From contig CAMCZO010000015.1 of the NCBI GenBank assembly GCA_945887955.1, forward strand, positions 1 through 41,278: a stretch of 41,278 bases of DNA, read 5' to 3'. Position numbers and translations under genes: made by a program. The notes under the pieces were generated by a model. That model was not told where the DNA came from, searched no databases, and was given only the letters and a program-made list of their open reading frames with translations. Below, piece by piece: positions 9,201 to 18,739 of the stretch; position 1 is the first letter of the stretch, and every line of letters starts with the position of its first letter. Origin of the DNA: Chitinophaga pinensis (GTDB lineage Bacteria; Bacteroidota; Bacteroidia; B-17B0; Aurantibacillaceae).

Positions 9201-9221
9201 TTGAAATTATATATATTTCAA
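9201..9221 (-). terminator. AT-rich hairpin downstream of the 53-aa membrane protein
   Basis: The inverted repeat TTGAAAT / ATTTCAA has a 7-nt loop. On the minus strand it is followed within about 10 nt by a run of T. It fits as a weak terminator for the small gene at 9287-9448. The stem is AT-rich, so confidence is low. Confidence 0.35.
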
Positions 9222-9286
9222 GATGAATTTTGTCAAATTCACTTAGTCTAGATTAAGTCATTAAAATATTATAATTGCTGTAATAA

Positions 9287-9448
9287 TTAATTTTTCATTA
9301 AAAAATATATTATTATAGCAATAGCAACTAAAATAAATATAATTGTACTACAACCAGAACCTAATGTATCCATAAATCCATCCCCCTTATCTCGAGATAC
9401 TAGACCAATTATAAACGCTACAATTATTAAACCAATTAGAATTGTCAT
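9287..9448 (-). CDS. 53-aa membrane protein with two helices, unknown
   Basis: This short ORF reads MTILIGLIIVAFIIGLVSRD, then KGDGFMDTLGSGCS, then a second hydrophobic helix (TIIFILVAIAIIIYFL) and a basic end (MKN). It therefore makes a helical hairpin with a short charged, glycine-rich loop. Support beyond the reading frame comes from a well-spaced promoter at 9474-9505 and a hairpin at 9201-9221. Similar tiny phage-shock-like or toxin-like membrane hairpins exist in many bacteria, but I cannot place this one in a family. No RBS is visible, as is normal for this phylum. Confidence 0.6.
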   Translation of the reverse strand: MTILIGLIIVAFIIGLVSRDKGDGFMDTLGSGCSTIIFILVAIAIIIYFLMKN

Positions 9449-9473
9449 AGTTTTATATTTTATAAATCATAAA

Positions 9474-9505
9474 TAAATATAAAAATTAGTAATATAATAA
9501 CCAAA
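9474..9505 (-). promoter_or_regulatory. Promoter for the 53-aa membrane protein
   Basis: On the minus strand this reads TTTG, 20-nt spacer, TATATTTA, close to the Bacteroidota -33/-7 consensus. The expected transcript start is about 18-20 nt before the ATG at 9448. Confidence 0.45.
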
Positions 9506-9649
9506 TAAAATTTTGATTAAGTTAATTTAAGATTTATAAATTTAGTGAAAATTAATTTCAGAAAATCTAAAATTGGCGGTCTAATTCATGTTATGTTTAA
9601 TAAATTATTTGTTTTTTATATTTAAATTACTAATTTTAAAATGTTTGTA

Positions 9650-9678
9650 TTTGAGCTAAAAAAAAACAGCATATTTTG
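9650..9678 (+). promoter_or_regulatory. Promoter for the SH3-like lipoprotein
   Basis: TTTG (9650-9653), a 17-nt spacer and ATATTTTG (9671-9678) approximate the -33/-7 consensus. The ATG follows 38 nt later. Confidence 0.4.
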
Positions 9679-9716
9679 AAAAGCTTTATTAATAAGAGAG
9701 ATAATTAAAAATTTTT

Positions 9717-10202
9717 ATGAAAAAAAACATTTGCTTAATAGTATTTGCTTCATTTATTTTTACCAGTTGTGGTCCTACTGCAGAAGAAATTGAATCTAAA
9801 GTAAGAAAAGATTTAAAAAAAGAACAGGATTCTATTTCAACTATTGAATTAGAAGCTGCTAAAGTTTTGGCTCTAGAAGAGATGGAAAGAGTCGCTTTAG
9901 AAGAAAAGAAAAGAATTGATATAGAAAATAAAAACCTCGAAAGGTTTTTTAGCAATGTTCTAGGTGTTAAAGTTAAGGTCAATAGAGCTTATTTTCATAG
10001 TGAGCCTGTCATTTCAAGTATTCGAAAATCCTATTTGGTAATGGGTGATAGAGCCAGTATAATTAGAATGAAAAATGGTTTTGCCTATATTGAATTTTAT
10101 AATGAAAATTCGGGAAAAAGTACAAATGGTTGGATTAAATTAATTGATTTTGAGGATGACTCTGATCTTTTAGATCCTATGCGTGATCCTGATAATAATT
10201 AG
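9717..10202 (+). CDS. Lipoprotein with coiled coil and SH3-like domain
   Basis: The 161-residue product has a lipoprotein signal with lipobox FTSC at residues 15-18. A charged helical, probably coiled-coil stretch follows (about 22-75, rich in Glu and Lys). The C-terminal domain of about 60 residues looks like a bacterial SH3 fold: VKVNRAYFHSEPVISSIRKS, then YLVMGDRASIIRMKNGFAYI and a closing NGWIKLIDF. Such domains often bind peptidoglycan or proteins in the periplasm. The gene stands alone and is convergent with the nucleotidyltransferase gene at 10241. No known partner. Confidence 0.65.
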   Translation: MKKNICLIVFASFIFTSCGPTAEEIESKVRKDLKKEQDSISTIELEAAKVLALEEMERVALEEKKRIDIENKNLERFFSNVLGVKVKVNRAYFHSEPVISSIRKSYLVMGDRASIIRMKNGFAYIEFYNENSGKSTNGWIKLIDFEDDSDLLDPMRDPDNN

Positions 10203-10230
10203 TAATTTTTTTTAGCTGTTTCTTCAATTT

Positions 10231-10248
10231 TAATTGATTTTCAATTGA
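10231..10248. terminator. AT-rich hairpin at the convergent gene ends
   Basis: TAATTGA / TCAATTGA pair around a TTT loop. It overlaps the stop codon of the nucleotidyltransferase gene and lies 29 nt after the lipoprotein stop. It is a weak candidate for a bidirectional terminator. Confidence 0.3.
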
Positions 10249-11635
10249 ATTCATTTATTTTTATATCTAAAAATTTTTTAGCTTCTTCAAAATTATTACC
10301 AACCAAACCATCTAAAATAGCCTCTTTTAGTGCGTTTTTTAAAAGACCTATTTTTTTACTTGGCATTATATTATAAAGAGTCATAATTTGTTCGCCTGTT
10401 ATTGGTGGTTGCCAATTTCTGATTTTGTCTTTTTCTTCAATTTCAATAAGTTTTTGTCTAACAATTTCGAAGTTATGTAAATACTTTTTTACTTTATTTG
10501 GATTCTTGGTTGTAATATCGCTTTCGCATAAAATCATTAAATCTTCGATTTTATCGCCAGCTTCAAATAATAATCTTCTGATGGCACTATCGGTAACTTC
10601 TGTTTTAGCTAAAACAATTGGTCTCAAATGAAGTTCAACTAATTTTTGAACGTGTTTCATTTTTTCATTTAAGGGTAACTTTAAGTTAGCGAATATTTTA
10701 GGGACCATTCTCGCACCTTTATCTTCATGGCCATGAAATGTGAAACCATGCCCTTCTTCAAATCTTTTAGTGGCAGGTTTTGCAATGTCGTGCAATATGG
10801 CCGCCCATCTTAACCAAAGGTTATTACTTTTTTCGGCTACATTATCTAAAACCTCTAATGTATGATAAAAATTATCTTTGTGAGAAAGGCCATTTATAGT
10901 TTCTGTACCCTGAAGTTTAACTAGTTCAGGAAAAATCAAATCAAGCAAGCCAGAATTTAATAGTAATTTAAATCCAACAGATGGTTTTTGTGAAAGAATA
11001 ATTTTATTAATTTCATCAGCAATACGCTCTGCTGAAATTATTTTAATTCGATTTTTATTTTTTGATATGGCCTCGAATGAAGGCTCATCAATTTGAAAAT
11101 TTAGTTGAGAAGCAAATCGAATGGCGCGCATCATTCTTAATGGATCGTCGCTATATGTGATATCTGGATTGAGCGGTGTTTTAAGTATTTTATTAGTTAA
11201 GTCGTTTAATCCATTAAAGGGATCGAGCAGTTTTCCAAAATTATTTTTAGATAAGCCTATGGCTATTGCGTTAATTGTAAAATCTCGTCTATTTTGATCG
11301 TCTTCTAAACTGCCATCTTCTACAATAGGATTACGAGAATTGTGATTATAACTTTCTTTTCTTGCCCCAACAAATTCGATTTCTAAATCATGAAATTTGA
11401 TTTGTGCAGTTCCAAAATTTTTAAAAACAGAAAGGTGTGCTTCTTCGCCAAGTTTTTGATGCAATAAATTAGCCAAATCTATACTTTTACCAAGGGTAAC
11501 AACATCTATATCTTTACTTTTTCTTTCTAAAAAAAAATCTCGAACATATCCTCCTATAGCATACGTGTCAATATTTAATTCATCAGATGATTGTTGAATT
11601 AGTTTAAAAATAGGTTCATTTAGAAAAGAATACAT
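10241..11635 (-). CDS. CCA-adding-type tRNA nucleotidyltransferase with HD domain
   Basis: The 464-residue protein has a class II nucleotidyltransferase head: GGYVRDFF (28-35) and DID (42-44) supply the metal-binding carboxylates, then RRDFTINAIAI (116-126) and DDPLRMMRAIRFASQL (163-178), all hallmarks of tRNA CCA-adding enzymes and poly(A) polymerases. An HD domain follows, with H282-D283 and HGHED (301-305), a metal phosphohydrolase fold. In Bacteroidota this is the usual enzyme that builds or repairs the tRNA 3' CCA end; CCA and poly(A) activity cannot be told apart by eye. It is the last gene of the likely dnaX operon, 35 nt after proline dehydrogenase. Confidence 0.9.
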   Translation of the reverse strand: MYSFLNEPIFKLIQQSSDELNIDTYAIGGYVRDFFLERKSKDIDVVTLGKSIDLANLLHQKLGEEAHLSVFKNFGTAQIKFHDLEIEFVGARKESYNHNSRNPIVEDGSLEDDQNRRDFTINAIAIGLSKNNFGKLLDPFNGLNDLTNKILKTPLNPDITYSDDPLRMMRAIRFASQLNFQIDEPSFEAISKNKNRIKIISAERIADEINKIILSQKPSVGFKLLLNSGLLDLIFPELVKLQGTETINGLSHKDNFYHTLEVLDNVAEKSNNLWLRWAAILHDIAKPATKRFEEGHGFTFHGHEDKGARMVPKIFANLKLPLNEKMKHVQKLVELHLRPIVLAKTEVTDSAIRRLLFEAGDKIEDLMILCESDITTKNPNKVKKYLHNFEIVRQKLIEIEEKDKIRNWQPPITGEQIMTLYNIMPSKKIGLLKNALKEAILDGLVGNNFEEAKKFLDIKINEFN

Positions 11636-11670
11636 TTTTGTTTTTGAAGAATTTATTTTAATTTGTTTTT

Positions 11671-12834
11671 TTATTTCAAATTCGATCTTCTTTTTTTTTC
11701 TTTAATAATTAAATTTAGTTCGCGTCCTGTTTGACCTTTAACACTTGTATTTTCTTGCGCTCTTCGAATTAAATAAGGCAAAACTTCTTTAACTGGCCCA
11801 TAAGGAACGTATTTAGCTACATTGTATCCATTTACTGAAAGGTTAAAGCTGATATGATCGCTCATGCCTAAAAGTTGTGAAAAATAAATTCGTTTATCGT
11901 TTGGAGAAATATTTTTTTGTTCCATTAAATTTAATAAAAGAGTGCTACTATTTTCGTTATGTGTTCCAGCACAAATAGCCATATTATCAATATTATTAAT
12001 ACAAAAATGAATAGCTTCATCGAAGTCATGGTCTGTAGCTTCTTTATTTTTATGAATGGGTGATTGATAATTCATTTCGATAGCTCTTGCACGTTCTTTT
12101 TCCATATAGGCACCCCTTACTAATTTTGCACCAAGACGATAGTCATTTGTTTTTGCTTGATCTAAACTAACTTTCAAATAATTTAATCTATTATCAAGGT
12201 ATAGTTGAAAGGTGTTATAAACGATTATTTTTGATTTATTACAAATTAGCATATTTGTATTTGCCAGTTCGTCAATTGCATTCTGAATCCAACTTTCTTC
12301 GGCATCAATTAAAATTGCTTGATTGTTTTCGAGCGCTGATAAACAAATATTATTCACCCTATTTTTAACTCTCTGCCATTCATTCTCTTCTTCAGTTGAA
12401 AGTTGAATTTTCGCGCTAACTTTTTCTAATATTTCAAATCTTGCGATGCCAGTAATTTTAAAAACACAAAAAGGGATATTTGCATCTTTTTTTGCTTTTT
12501 GAATTGTTTCGAGAGTTTCGTTTAAACAATGGTCAAAGTCACTTTCGTTTTCTTTACCCTCTACGCTATAATCAAGTATGGTGCCAATATTATATTTAGC
12601 GAGTTCAGCAATGGTTAATTCACAATCGTGAATATTTTCGCCACCAACAAATTGTTTAAAAATAGTTTTTTTAATTAAGTTTTTAAATCCAATAGTTAGT
12701 GCCAAAGGACCAAGTTTAGCACCTAATTTTACCATAATAGGGTTACTTATAATTTTAAATAACCAGTAAGATTGAACTAAACCTGAATTAGTTTTTGCTT
12801 TAAAAGCATTTTCAGTATTGTTAAATGAAATCAT
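11671..12834 (-). CDS. Proline dehydrogenase (FAD-dependent)
   Basis: This monofunctional PRODH oxidises proline to pyrroline-5-carboxylate and passes electrons to the respiratory chain. I choose the ATG at 12834 (MISFNNTENAFKAK), not the upstream in-frame ATG at 12852, because family members begin this way and it avoids overlap with the M16 gene. The product has 387 residues and a TIM-barrel fold. Recognisable blocks are LDYSVEGKENESDF, LVRGAYMEKERARA, ICAGTHNE and the C-terminal LIRRAQENTSVKGQ, whose arginines bind the proline carboxylate. There is no P5C dehydrogenase domain, unlike proteobacterial PutA. The gene lies 7 nt after the M16 peptidase gene and is probably co-transcribed with it. 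Confidence 0.92.
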   Translation of the reverse strand: MISFNNTENAFKAKTNSGLVQSYWLFKIISNPIMVKLGAKLGPLALTIGFKNLIKKTIFKQFVGGENIHDCELTIAELAKYNIGTILDYSVEGKENESDFDHCLNETLETIQKAKKDANIPFCVFKITGIARFEILEKVSAKIQLSTEEENEWQRVKNRVNNICLSALENNQAILIDAEESWIQNAIDELANTNMLICNKSKIIVYNTFQLYLDNRLNYLKVSLDQAKTNDYRLGAKLVRGAYMEKERARAIEMNYQSPIHKNKEATDHDFDEAIHFCINNIDNMAICAGTHNENSSTLLLNLMEQKNISPNDKRIYFSQLLGMSDHISFNLSVNGYNVAKYVPYGPVKEVLPYLIRRAQENTSVKGQTGRELNLIIKEKKRRSNLK

Positions 12835-12841
12835 AAAAAAA

Positions 12842-15799
12842 TTAGTGCCCAAATACTTCCTTTAAAGTTAAAAATTTAACAGGACCATATTTTTCTAATA
12901 TTTTCAAATCAAGCCCATCTTTTTTCCCTAGCACTAAAATAGTTGTAGGTTTATTTTTAATATTTAATAGTTGAAATTTTTTAATGTCATTAAAAGTATA
13001 GTTTTGAACTTTTTCAAAAATAGTTTTACGAATATCTATTGAGTTACCAAGTTCTTTTGCTTCGAGATAATTAAAAATAACGTTAGATTTAGATATTCGC
13101 TGTGTTCTCATTTCTTGAAGGATAGATTCTTTTGCCGAATTAAAACTTGCCTCGGCTTTAGGCATAGTATTTAATAGATCGCTTAAGCCCTTTAAGGCAT
13201 CACCTAATTTATCGGCTTGAGAACCGATGTAAGATAAATTATAATAAGTTTTAGATAACTTATTGGGTTGATTATATCTCGAATAAGTAGAGTAGGCTAG
13301 TGCTTTTGATTCTCTGAGGTCTTGAAATAAAATACTACTCATGCCACCACCAAAATAATTATTATATAGTGAAATAATAGGCACATTTTCAGATGTATAT
13401 TTTTCACCATTTGAAAGCATGATAATTTCAGCTTGTTTCATGTCATAGTCTACAATGTAGACATTGTTTGTTAATTTTTTTTCTTCAAACAATTTAGGTT
13501 TTGGAAGTGGAAGAAGGGTTTTGGGTACTTGATGATAAAGATTAATAATTGATTTTAATTCTTCGGTTTCTTTAGGACCATAATAAATTATTTTGTGTTC
13601 GTATGAAGTTAATGTGCTAATTATATTTATAATTTCTGATGATTTGATTTGGTTTAATTCAGTATCAGTTAAAACATAAGAAAATGGATTGATTTCACCA
13701 TAACGAGCATAATTTGACAGTCCTCGATTTAGGATTAATTTCTTTTGTAATTTATAATCATTTCGTTCTTTAATACCATCGGCTATAAGATTTGTTAGCA
13801 CTGATTCTTCAATTATAGGCTTAGATAAAACTTTTTCAAATAAGTTTATTGCTTTTTCGAAATTATCATTTAATCCAACTAAACTTACCCAAACATTTTC
13901 GTTATCAGAAAATACATTAAAAGAACATCCATATTTATATAATTCTTGTTTTACTTCTGCAGCTTTTAAATCAATTGTAGAAAGATATTGAATAGCTTTA
14001 ATAGCGATAGGTAAAAGGCGATTGTTATTACTTCCCATATCAAATTTATAATATAATTCGAAAAGATTATTTTCTACATTTTTATTATAAAATAATGGTA
14101 TTGATGAGTTGATTTGAAGTTTTGTTATGTCTTTATCGTAATCAATAAATTTGGGGTTAACTGGGACCGGAATTGATTTTTCTAATTTTTTTACAAATGA
14201 AGAGCTGTTGTTTCTATCAACTTCAACAGGAGTTATACTAGGTTTTTCTACTTTTTTTAATGTGGTGTCTTCGCCAATTCTTTTATAAGCCACAACATAA
14301 TTATTATTTGAAAAATATTTATTTGAAAAATCAATTAAATCTTGTTTTGAAATTTTAGAAATTCGATTAATAAAATTTACTGATTCTTCCCATTTTAAAT
14401 TATTTACGAATGAATTTAACAACCATCCAGCTCGAGCTGAGTTACTTTCTAATTCTTTAGTTTGTTTTAATTTTAAGTCTGTAATTATTGCAGGGATTAA
14501 CCAATCTGGAAATTCACCTTTTTTTAATAATTCGATTTGAGTTAGAATTAGTTTTTCGACATCTTCTATACTTTGTCCTTCTTTAGGTTCTCCGCTAAAT
14601 CCAAAAAAACTATAATCTTTTAAAGGATAAAAGAAACAACTGCTAGATAATACTTTTTGAGCTTGATTTAAGTTTAAATCCATTAATCCTGCTGAGCCAT
14701 TAAATAAGATACCTGAAATTAATTTACATTTATCAGCATCGGAAGAACCTTCTCCTGCAAAACTCCAAGCAAAATTAACGTTGGCTGGATTAGGGCCTAC
14801 AATTTCATTTACTATTTTTTTTGTTATTGGTAATTCTGATTCATATTCATATGCTTGCACTGGTTTTGACTCATACTTTCCAAAGTTTTTATCAATTTCA
14901 ATAATTACTTTATCTGGATCAAAATCACCACTCATAATAATTGCCATATTATTTGGCACGTAATATTTGTTGTAGTATTTATTAATTTCTACCATTGAGG
15001 GATTTTTTAAATGTTCAATAGTTCCAATGGTGGTTTGGGTTCCGTAAGTGTGATTACGCCATAAACTTGCAAATAATGATTCCCAAACTTTGTCATCATC
15101 ATTATCAATACCTCTGTTTTTTTCTTCGTAAACAGCTTCTAATTCGGTATGAAATAATCGTAACACCGGTTTTCTAAATCTTTCTGCTTCTATTTTCAGC
15201 CAATTATTTATTTGATTGCTAGGTATATCATTTACATATACTGTTTGATCGAAAGAGGTAAACGCATTTGTTCCATCAGCTCCAATGTTTGCAAGCATTT
15301 TGTCGTATTCGTTAGCAATTGCGTATTTAGCTGCTTGTCCACTAACACTATCAATTTGGTGGTAAATAATTTTACGTTTATTTTCGTCAGAAACGCTTCG
15401 ATATAATTCGTATAACTGTTCAATTTTTTTTATTTCGATGTTTTCTTTTTTAAAATCTTTTGTTCCATAAACGTCTGTGCCTTTAAATACCATGTGTTCT
15501 AAATAGTGCGCTAAGCCAGTTGAATTAGAGGGATCGTTTTTACTACCAGCTTTAACTGCAATATAGGTTTGAATGCGAGGTGCATCTTTATAAACAGATA
15601 AATATACTTTTAAGCCATTATTCAAAGTATAAATCCGAGCATTTAAAGGATCGTTCAGAACGGATTCGTAATGTGATATGCCTTTTAATTCTACTTTTGG
15701 AGATGGAGATCCTTTGTACTTTTTTTCTGATATTTGAGCTTTATTAACTAAAAATAAACAAATTGAAAATAAGAGAATATAATATTTATGGATTTTCAT
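12842..15799 (-). CDS. Secreted M16-family zinc metallopeptidase (two-half, pitrilysin-like)
   Basis: The 985-residue protein has a signal peptide (residues 1-22, ending LVNKAQ) and two M16 halves. The N-terminal half has the inverted zinc motif HYLEH (98-102) and the downstream acidic helix FHTELEAVYEEKNRG that supplies the third ligand. The C-terminal half lacks HxxEH, as usual for the inactive half that closes the chamber; it has the YFGGGMSSILFQDLRE signature of M16C domains. It should degrade peptides in the periplasm or on the cell surface. It sits between dnaX (19 nt) and proline dehydrogenase (7 nt), which suggests one transcript but not a shared function. Confidence 0.92.
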   Translation of the reverse strand: MKIHKYYILLFSICLFLVNKAQISEKKYKGSPSPKVELKGISHYESVLNDPLNARIYTLNNGLKVYLSVYKDAPRIQTYIAVKAGSKNDPSNSTGLAHYLEHMVFKGTDVYGTKDFKKENIEIKKIEQLYELYRSVSDENKRKIIYHQIDSVSGQAAKYAIANEYDKMLANIGADGTNAFTSFDQTVYVNDIPSNQINNWLKIEAERFRKPVLRLFHTELEAVYEEKNRGIDNDDDKVWESLFASLWRNHTYGTQTTIGTIEHLKNPSMVEINKYYNKYYVPNNMAIIMSGDFDPDKVIIEIDKNFGKYESKPVQAYEYESELPITKKIVNEIVGPNPANVNFAWSFAGEGSSDADKCKLISGILFNGSAGLMDLNLNQAQKVLSSSCFFYPLKDYSFFGFSGEPKEGQSIEDVEKLILTQIELLKKGEFPDWLIPAIITDLKLKQTKELESNSARAGWLLNSFVNNLKWEESVNFINRISKISKQDLIDFSNKYFSNNNYVVAYKRIGEDTTLKKVEKPSITPVEVDRNNSSSFVKKLEKSIPVPVNPKFIDYDKDITKLQINSSIPLFYNKNVENNLFELYYKFDMGSNNNRLLPIAIKAIQYLSTIDLKAAEVKQELYKYGCSFNVFSDNENVWVSLVGLNDNFEKAINLFEKVLSKPIIEESVLTNLIADGIKERNDYKLQKKLILNRGLSNYARYGEINPFSYVLTDTELNQIKSSEIINIISTLTSYEHKIIYYGPKETEELKSIINLYHQVPKTLLPLPKPKLFEEKKLTNNVYIVDYDMKQAEIIMLSNGEKYTSENVPIISLYNNYFGGGMSSILFQDLRESKALAYSTYSRYNQPNKLSKTYYNLSYIGSQADKLGDALKGLSDLLNTMPKAEASFNSAKESILQEMRTQRISKSNVIFNYLEAKELGNSIDIRKTIFEKVQNYTFNDIKKFQLLNIKNKPTTILVLGKKDGLDLKILEKYGPVKFLTLKEVFGH

Positions 15800-15818
15800 A
15801 TAATTAGATTTTAATTTT

Positions 15819-17534
15819 TTAGTATTCGATTTCTAGATCAAATGTTTTTTTTAAATTGGTTATAATAGGATTTTTTTCTACCATGTCTTTATATACATCA
15901 ACTGGTTTGAAAGCTTTTATTTTGGTTTCTATTTTTGATGTATAAATTTCGAGCGTAATTTTATTGTTTTCAAGAAGCGATCTTAAGCTATCTAAAACAT
16001 GGTGTTTTTCTAAAATGAGCTGTTCTTTTTGAATTTCATTATTAGTTGTAATAGTAATTACATTATTTTCAAATTGAACTTCGGAAGTACTTAAAGAAAT
16101 TGATAATTGACGTGCACCCTCTATTAGCTTTAGTTCAGCATATTTTAATATAGCCACTTTTACATCTTCGTTAGTGATGGTTTTTATTTTATTTATGATT
16201 GTAGATTCTTCACTAATTGGATTTAATATTATTGGCTTAACTTCAATGTTAGTTTTGATTTCGTTAAGACTAAAACCTGATTTTATTTTTAATTGTTCAA
16301 TCGAAATAATTGGTTTATTCGCATATTTTATTTGGTTTTCTTTTTCTATTTTGGTAATTGGAGTTGGATTTTTTTGAATTGAAGCTGAGCTGTTTTCGAA
16401 TACATTTTCTAAATCATCCTTTTTTTTTTCCGTATCGGCTGATACGGTAAGAAAGGTAAGCTGAAAAAGTGCCATTTCTACTAAAAGCCGTTGATTTTTG
16501 GCGCTTTTATAATTAACATCAGTTTTGCTAATGATAGAGAGCGATTTAAGTAGAAAATTAATACTGCAATTTTGAGCTTGTTTGAGGTAGTTTTGTTTTA
16601 AACTTTCGCTTACTTCAATTAAAACTATTGTTTGTGGATCTTTGCTCACTAAAATATTTCGAAGATGTTCGCCAAGTCCAATAATAAAATGATGAGCATC
16701 AAATCCCTTTTTTAATATATTATCAAATGTTACCATTATTTCTGGTAAATTACTGCTAAGAAAAGCATCTGTTATTTTGAAATAGTAATCGTAATCTAAG
16801 ATGTTTAAATTTTCAACGATTTGTTTGTAGGTTAAATTATTGCCAGTAAAGGCAACCATCTGATCAAATATAGAACAAGCGTCACGTAAACCTCCATCTG
16901 CTTTTTGTGCAATCACATGTAATGCTTCGGGCTCAAAAGTAACCTGCTCTTTATTAGCCATAAAAGCTAAGTGATTACTAATATCTTCGGTTTTAATTCG
17001 ATTAAAATTAAAAACTTGGCAACGAGACAAAATGGTAGGAATAATTTTTTGTTTTTCGGTTGTTGCTAAAATAAATTTAGCATGCTTAGGGGGTTCTTCT
17101 AATGTTTTTAAAAAAGCATTAAAGGCCGAATTGCTTAACATGTGAACCTCGTCGATAACATATACTTTATATTCGCCTAATTGAGGGGCAATTCGAACTT
17201 GATCAACTAAATATCGAATATCGTCTACCGAATTATTACTCGCTGCATCTAATTCGTAAACATTTAATGAGGCCCCTGAGTCAAAAGATAAGCATGATTC
17301 ACAATTATCACATGCTTCGCCTAGATCAGATATTTTTGTACAATTAATTGTTTTTGCAAAAATACGCGCACAGGTTGTTTTTCCAACACCACGTGGACCG
17401 CAAAATAAATATGCTTGGGCCAACTGTTTATTAAGGATAGCGTTTTTTAAAGTATTTGTAATATGATTTTGTCCAACAACTGTATTAAATTGTTGAGGAC
17501 GATACTTACGGGCAGATACAATAAAATTATCCAT
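15819..17534 (-). CDS. dnaX: DNA polymerase III subunits gamma/tau
   Basis: DnaX is the AAA+ motor of the clamp loader. The sequence has Walker A GPRGVGKT (46-53), four zinc-binding cysteines (65, 75, 78, 81), the DAASNNSVDDIR segment, Walker B YVIDEVHML (125-133) and sensor/Arg-finger region TILSRCQ (167-173). At 571 residues it includes a C-terminal extension, so it corresponds to the tau-length product. Residues 360-440 are low-complexity, and the last 130 residues form a separate small domain that probably contacts the polymerase or helicase. I did not find a clear slippery site for a gamma-length product. It is the first gene of the 17534-10241 operon. Confidence 0.95.
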   Translation of the reverse strand: MDNFIVSARKYRPQQFNTVVGQNHITNTLKNAILNKQLAQAYLFCGPRGVGKTTCARIFAKTINCTKISDLGEACDNCESCLSFDSGASLNVYELDAASNNSVDDIRYLVDQVRIAPQLGEYKVYVIDEVHMLSNSAFNAFLKTLEEPPKHAKFILATTEKQKIIPTILSRCQVFNFNRIKTEDISNHLAFMANKEQVTFEPEALHVIAQKADGGLRDACSIFDQMVAFTGNNLTYKQIVENLNILDYDYYFKITDAFLSSNLPEIMVTFDNILKKGFDAHHFIIGLGEHLRNILVSKDPQTIVLIEVSESLKQNYLKQAQNCSINFLLKSLSIISKTDVNYKSAKNQRLLVEMALFQLTFLTVSADTEKKKDDLENVFENSSASIQKNPTPITKIEKENQIKYANKPIISIEQLKIKSGFSLNEIKTNIEVKPIILNPISEESTIINKIKTITNEDVKVAILKYAELKLIEGARQLSISLSTSEVQFENNVITITTNNEIQKEQLILEKHHVLDSLRSLLENNKITLEIYTSKIETKIKAFKPVDVYKDMVEKNPIITNLKKTFDLEIEY

Positions 17535-17652
17535 TATTATTTTCTAAAAATACACTTATTATGCGTTTTTTTTTAAATTAATTGCGATTAAAAAAGGTTA
17601 AATTATTAACTGATTGTTTATAATTAAGGTCTAAAAAACTTAAATTAGAGGA

Positions 17653-18348
17653 TTGAAAAGCAAAATCTATATATTTCTGGTTGCTAGCTTCTTTTTTAAC
17701 GCTGCTTTTTCACAAAAAATTATTAAAGGGATTGTTGTCGAAAAAGACACGAATTTGACCATGCCTTTTGTTTACATTATTAATAAAAGTAATGGCAATG
17801 GAACAATGAGTGATAACGAAGGACGATTTTCATTAGTTAGTAATGTTGACGACACATTAATTTTATCATATGTTGGTTTTGCAAAATCATTTATACCAGT
17901 AAAAAGTTTATTATTGAATTCAAAAGCATTGCTTAGAATTAGCATGATTAAAATGCCCATAAATTTGAAAGAAATTAATATAACTTCATTTAGAATAAAG
18001 CCATACGAGAGAGATTATATGAATGATATTATTGATAGAAGTAAAGTTAAAACGCTAGATTATTTTAATAGTCCTTTTACCGCTTTGTATAATCAATATA
18101 GCAAAGAAGGTAAGCAATTAAGAAAGTTAGCTAAAATTTTTGAAGATTTGATTGAGGAAGAGCAGGTGCAGAAAAAGTTAAGTCGTGAAATATTAACTAA
18201 TTTAACTGGAGATAAAACCATAGATTATTATAAATTTAGAAAGTATTGTTATAATGTAAATAATTATTTTATTATAACTCACGATGGAATTGAATTATAT
18301 TCGAAGGTGATGGACTGTTATAAACGTTGGAAAAGAGAAGGTAATTAA
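17653..18348 (+). CDS. Secreted protein with carboxypeptidase-like regulatory domain (TTG start)
   Basis: The product of 231 residues has a signal peptide (KIYIFLVASFFFNAAFSQ) and a CarboxypepD_reg-like beta-sandwich at about 22-105 (IKGIVVEKDTNLTMPFVYI; GTMSDNEGRFSLVS; LILSYVGF). A basic helical C-terminal half follows (RDYMNDIIDRSKVK; GKQLRKLAKIFEDLIEEEQ). The start must be the TTG at 17653: an in-frame stop lies at 17641, and the first ATG (17761) would remove the signal peptide and the first strand. AGAGGA sits directly before the TTG. This pattern is frequent in Bacteroidota envelope proteins of unknown role. The gene is divergent from dnaX. Confidence 0.75.
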   Translation: MKSKIYIFLVASFFFNAAFSQKIIKGIVVEKDTNLTMPFVYIINKSNGNGTMSDNEGRFSLVSNVDDTLILSYVGFAKSFIPVKSLLLNSKALLRISMIKMPINLKEINITSFRIKPYERDYMNDIIDRSKVKTLDYFNSPFTALYNQYSKEGKQLRKLAKIFEDLIEEEQVQKKLSREILTNLTGDKTIDYYKFRKYCYNVNNYFIITHDGIELYSKVMDCYKRWKREGN

Positions 18349-18484
18349 GTGTTTTATTAAAATACAGCTTTAATAAATAAATTAAATAATAAAAGCGAAT
18401 TAAGTAATTGATTCCCTTTTTAGGTATTTATAACGACATTAATCCCAAATAAAAATTAAACGTTTAGGGAATTAAGTGTTGTTT

Positions 18485-18739
18485 TTATTTTAATGAAGCT
18501 ACTTTTTTTGCTAATTTAGATTTGATGTTACCAGCTTTATTCTTATGAATTACGCTCTTTTTAGCCAATTTATCTAACATGCTAGATACTTTAGGTAATA
18601 ATTTTTCTGCTTCATCTTTAGAGGTAGCCGTACGTAATTTCTTTACTGCAGAACGAGTAGTTTTAGCATAATAACGATTTTCGGTTCGTTTTGCTTCGTT
18701 TGATCTAATGCGCTTAATAGATGATTTATGATTTGCCAT
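18485..18739 (-). CDS. rpsT: 30S ribosomal protein S20
   Basis: The 84-residue protein binds 16S rRNA early in 30S assembly. It starts [18 protein letters not shown] and continues with basic helices ([37 protein letters not shown]), the normal S20 pattern and length. I start at 18739; an upstream in-frame ATG at 18778 would add 13 residues not found in S20. It stands alone and is convergent with the gene at 17653. Confidence 0.97.
   Translation of the reverse strand: MANHKSSIKRIRSNEAKRTENRYYAKTTRSAVKKLRTATSKDEAEKLLPKVSSMLDKLAKKSVIHKNKAGNIKSKLAKKVASLK

Noticed and set aside
9689-9982. 97-codon minus-strand frame
   Set aside because: It is antisense to the SH3-like lipoprotein; Ser/Leu-rich reading typical of a shadow of a Glu/Lys-rich coiled coil.
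12835-12852. Longer proline dehydrogenase start (MGTNFF)
   Set aside because: It would overlap the M16 gene and adds residues that the family lacks; the next ATG gives the usual N-terminus.
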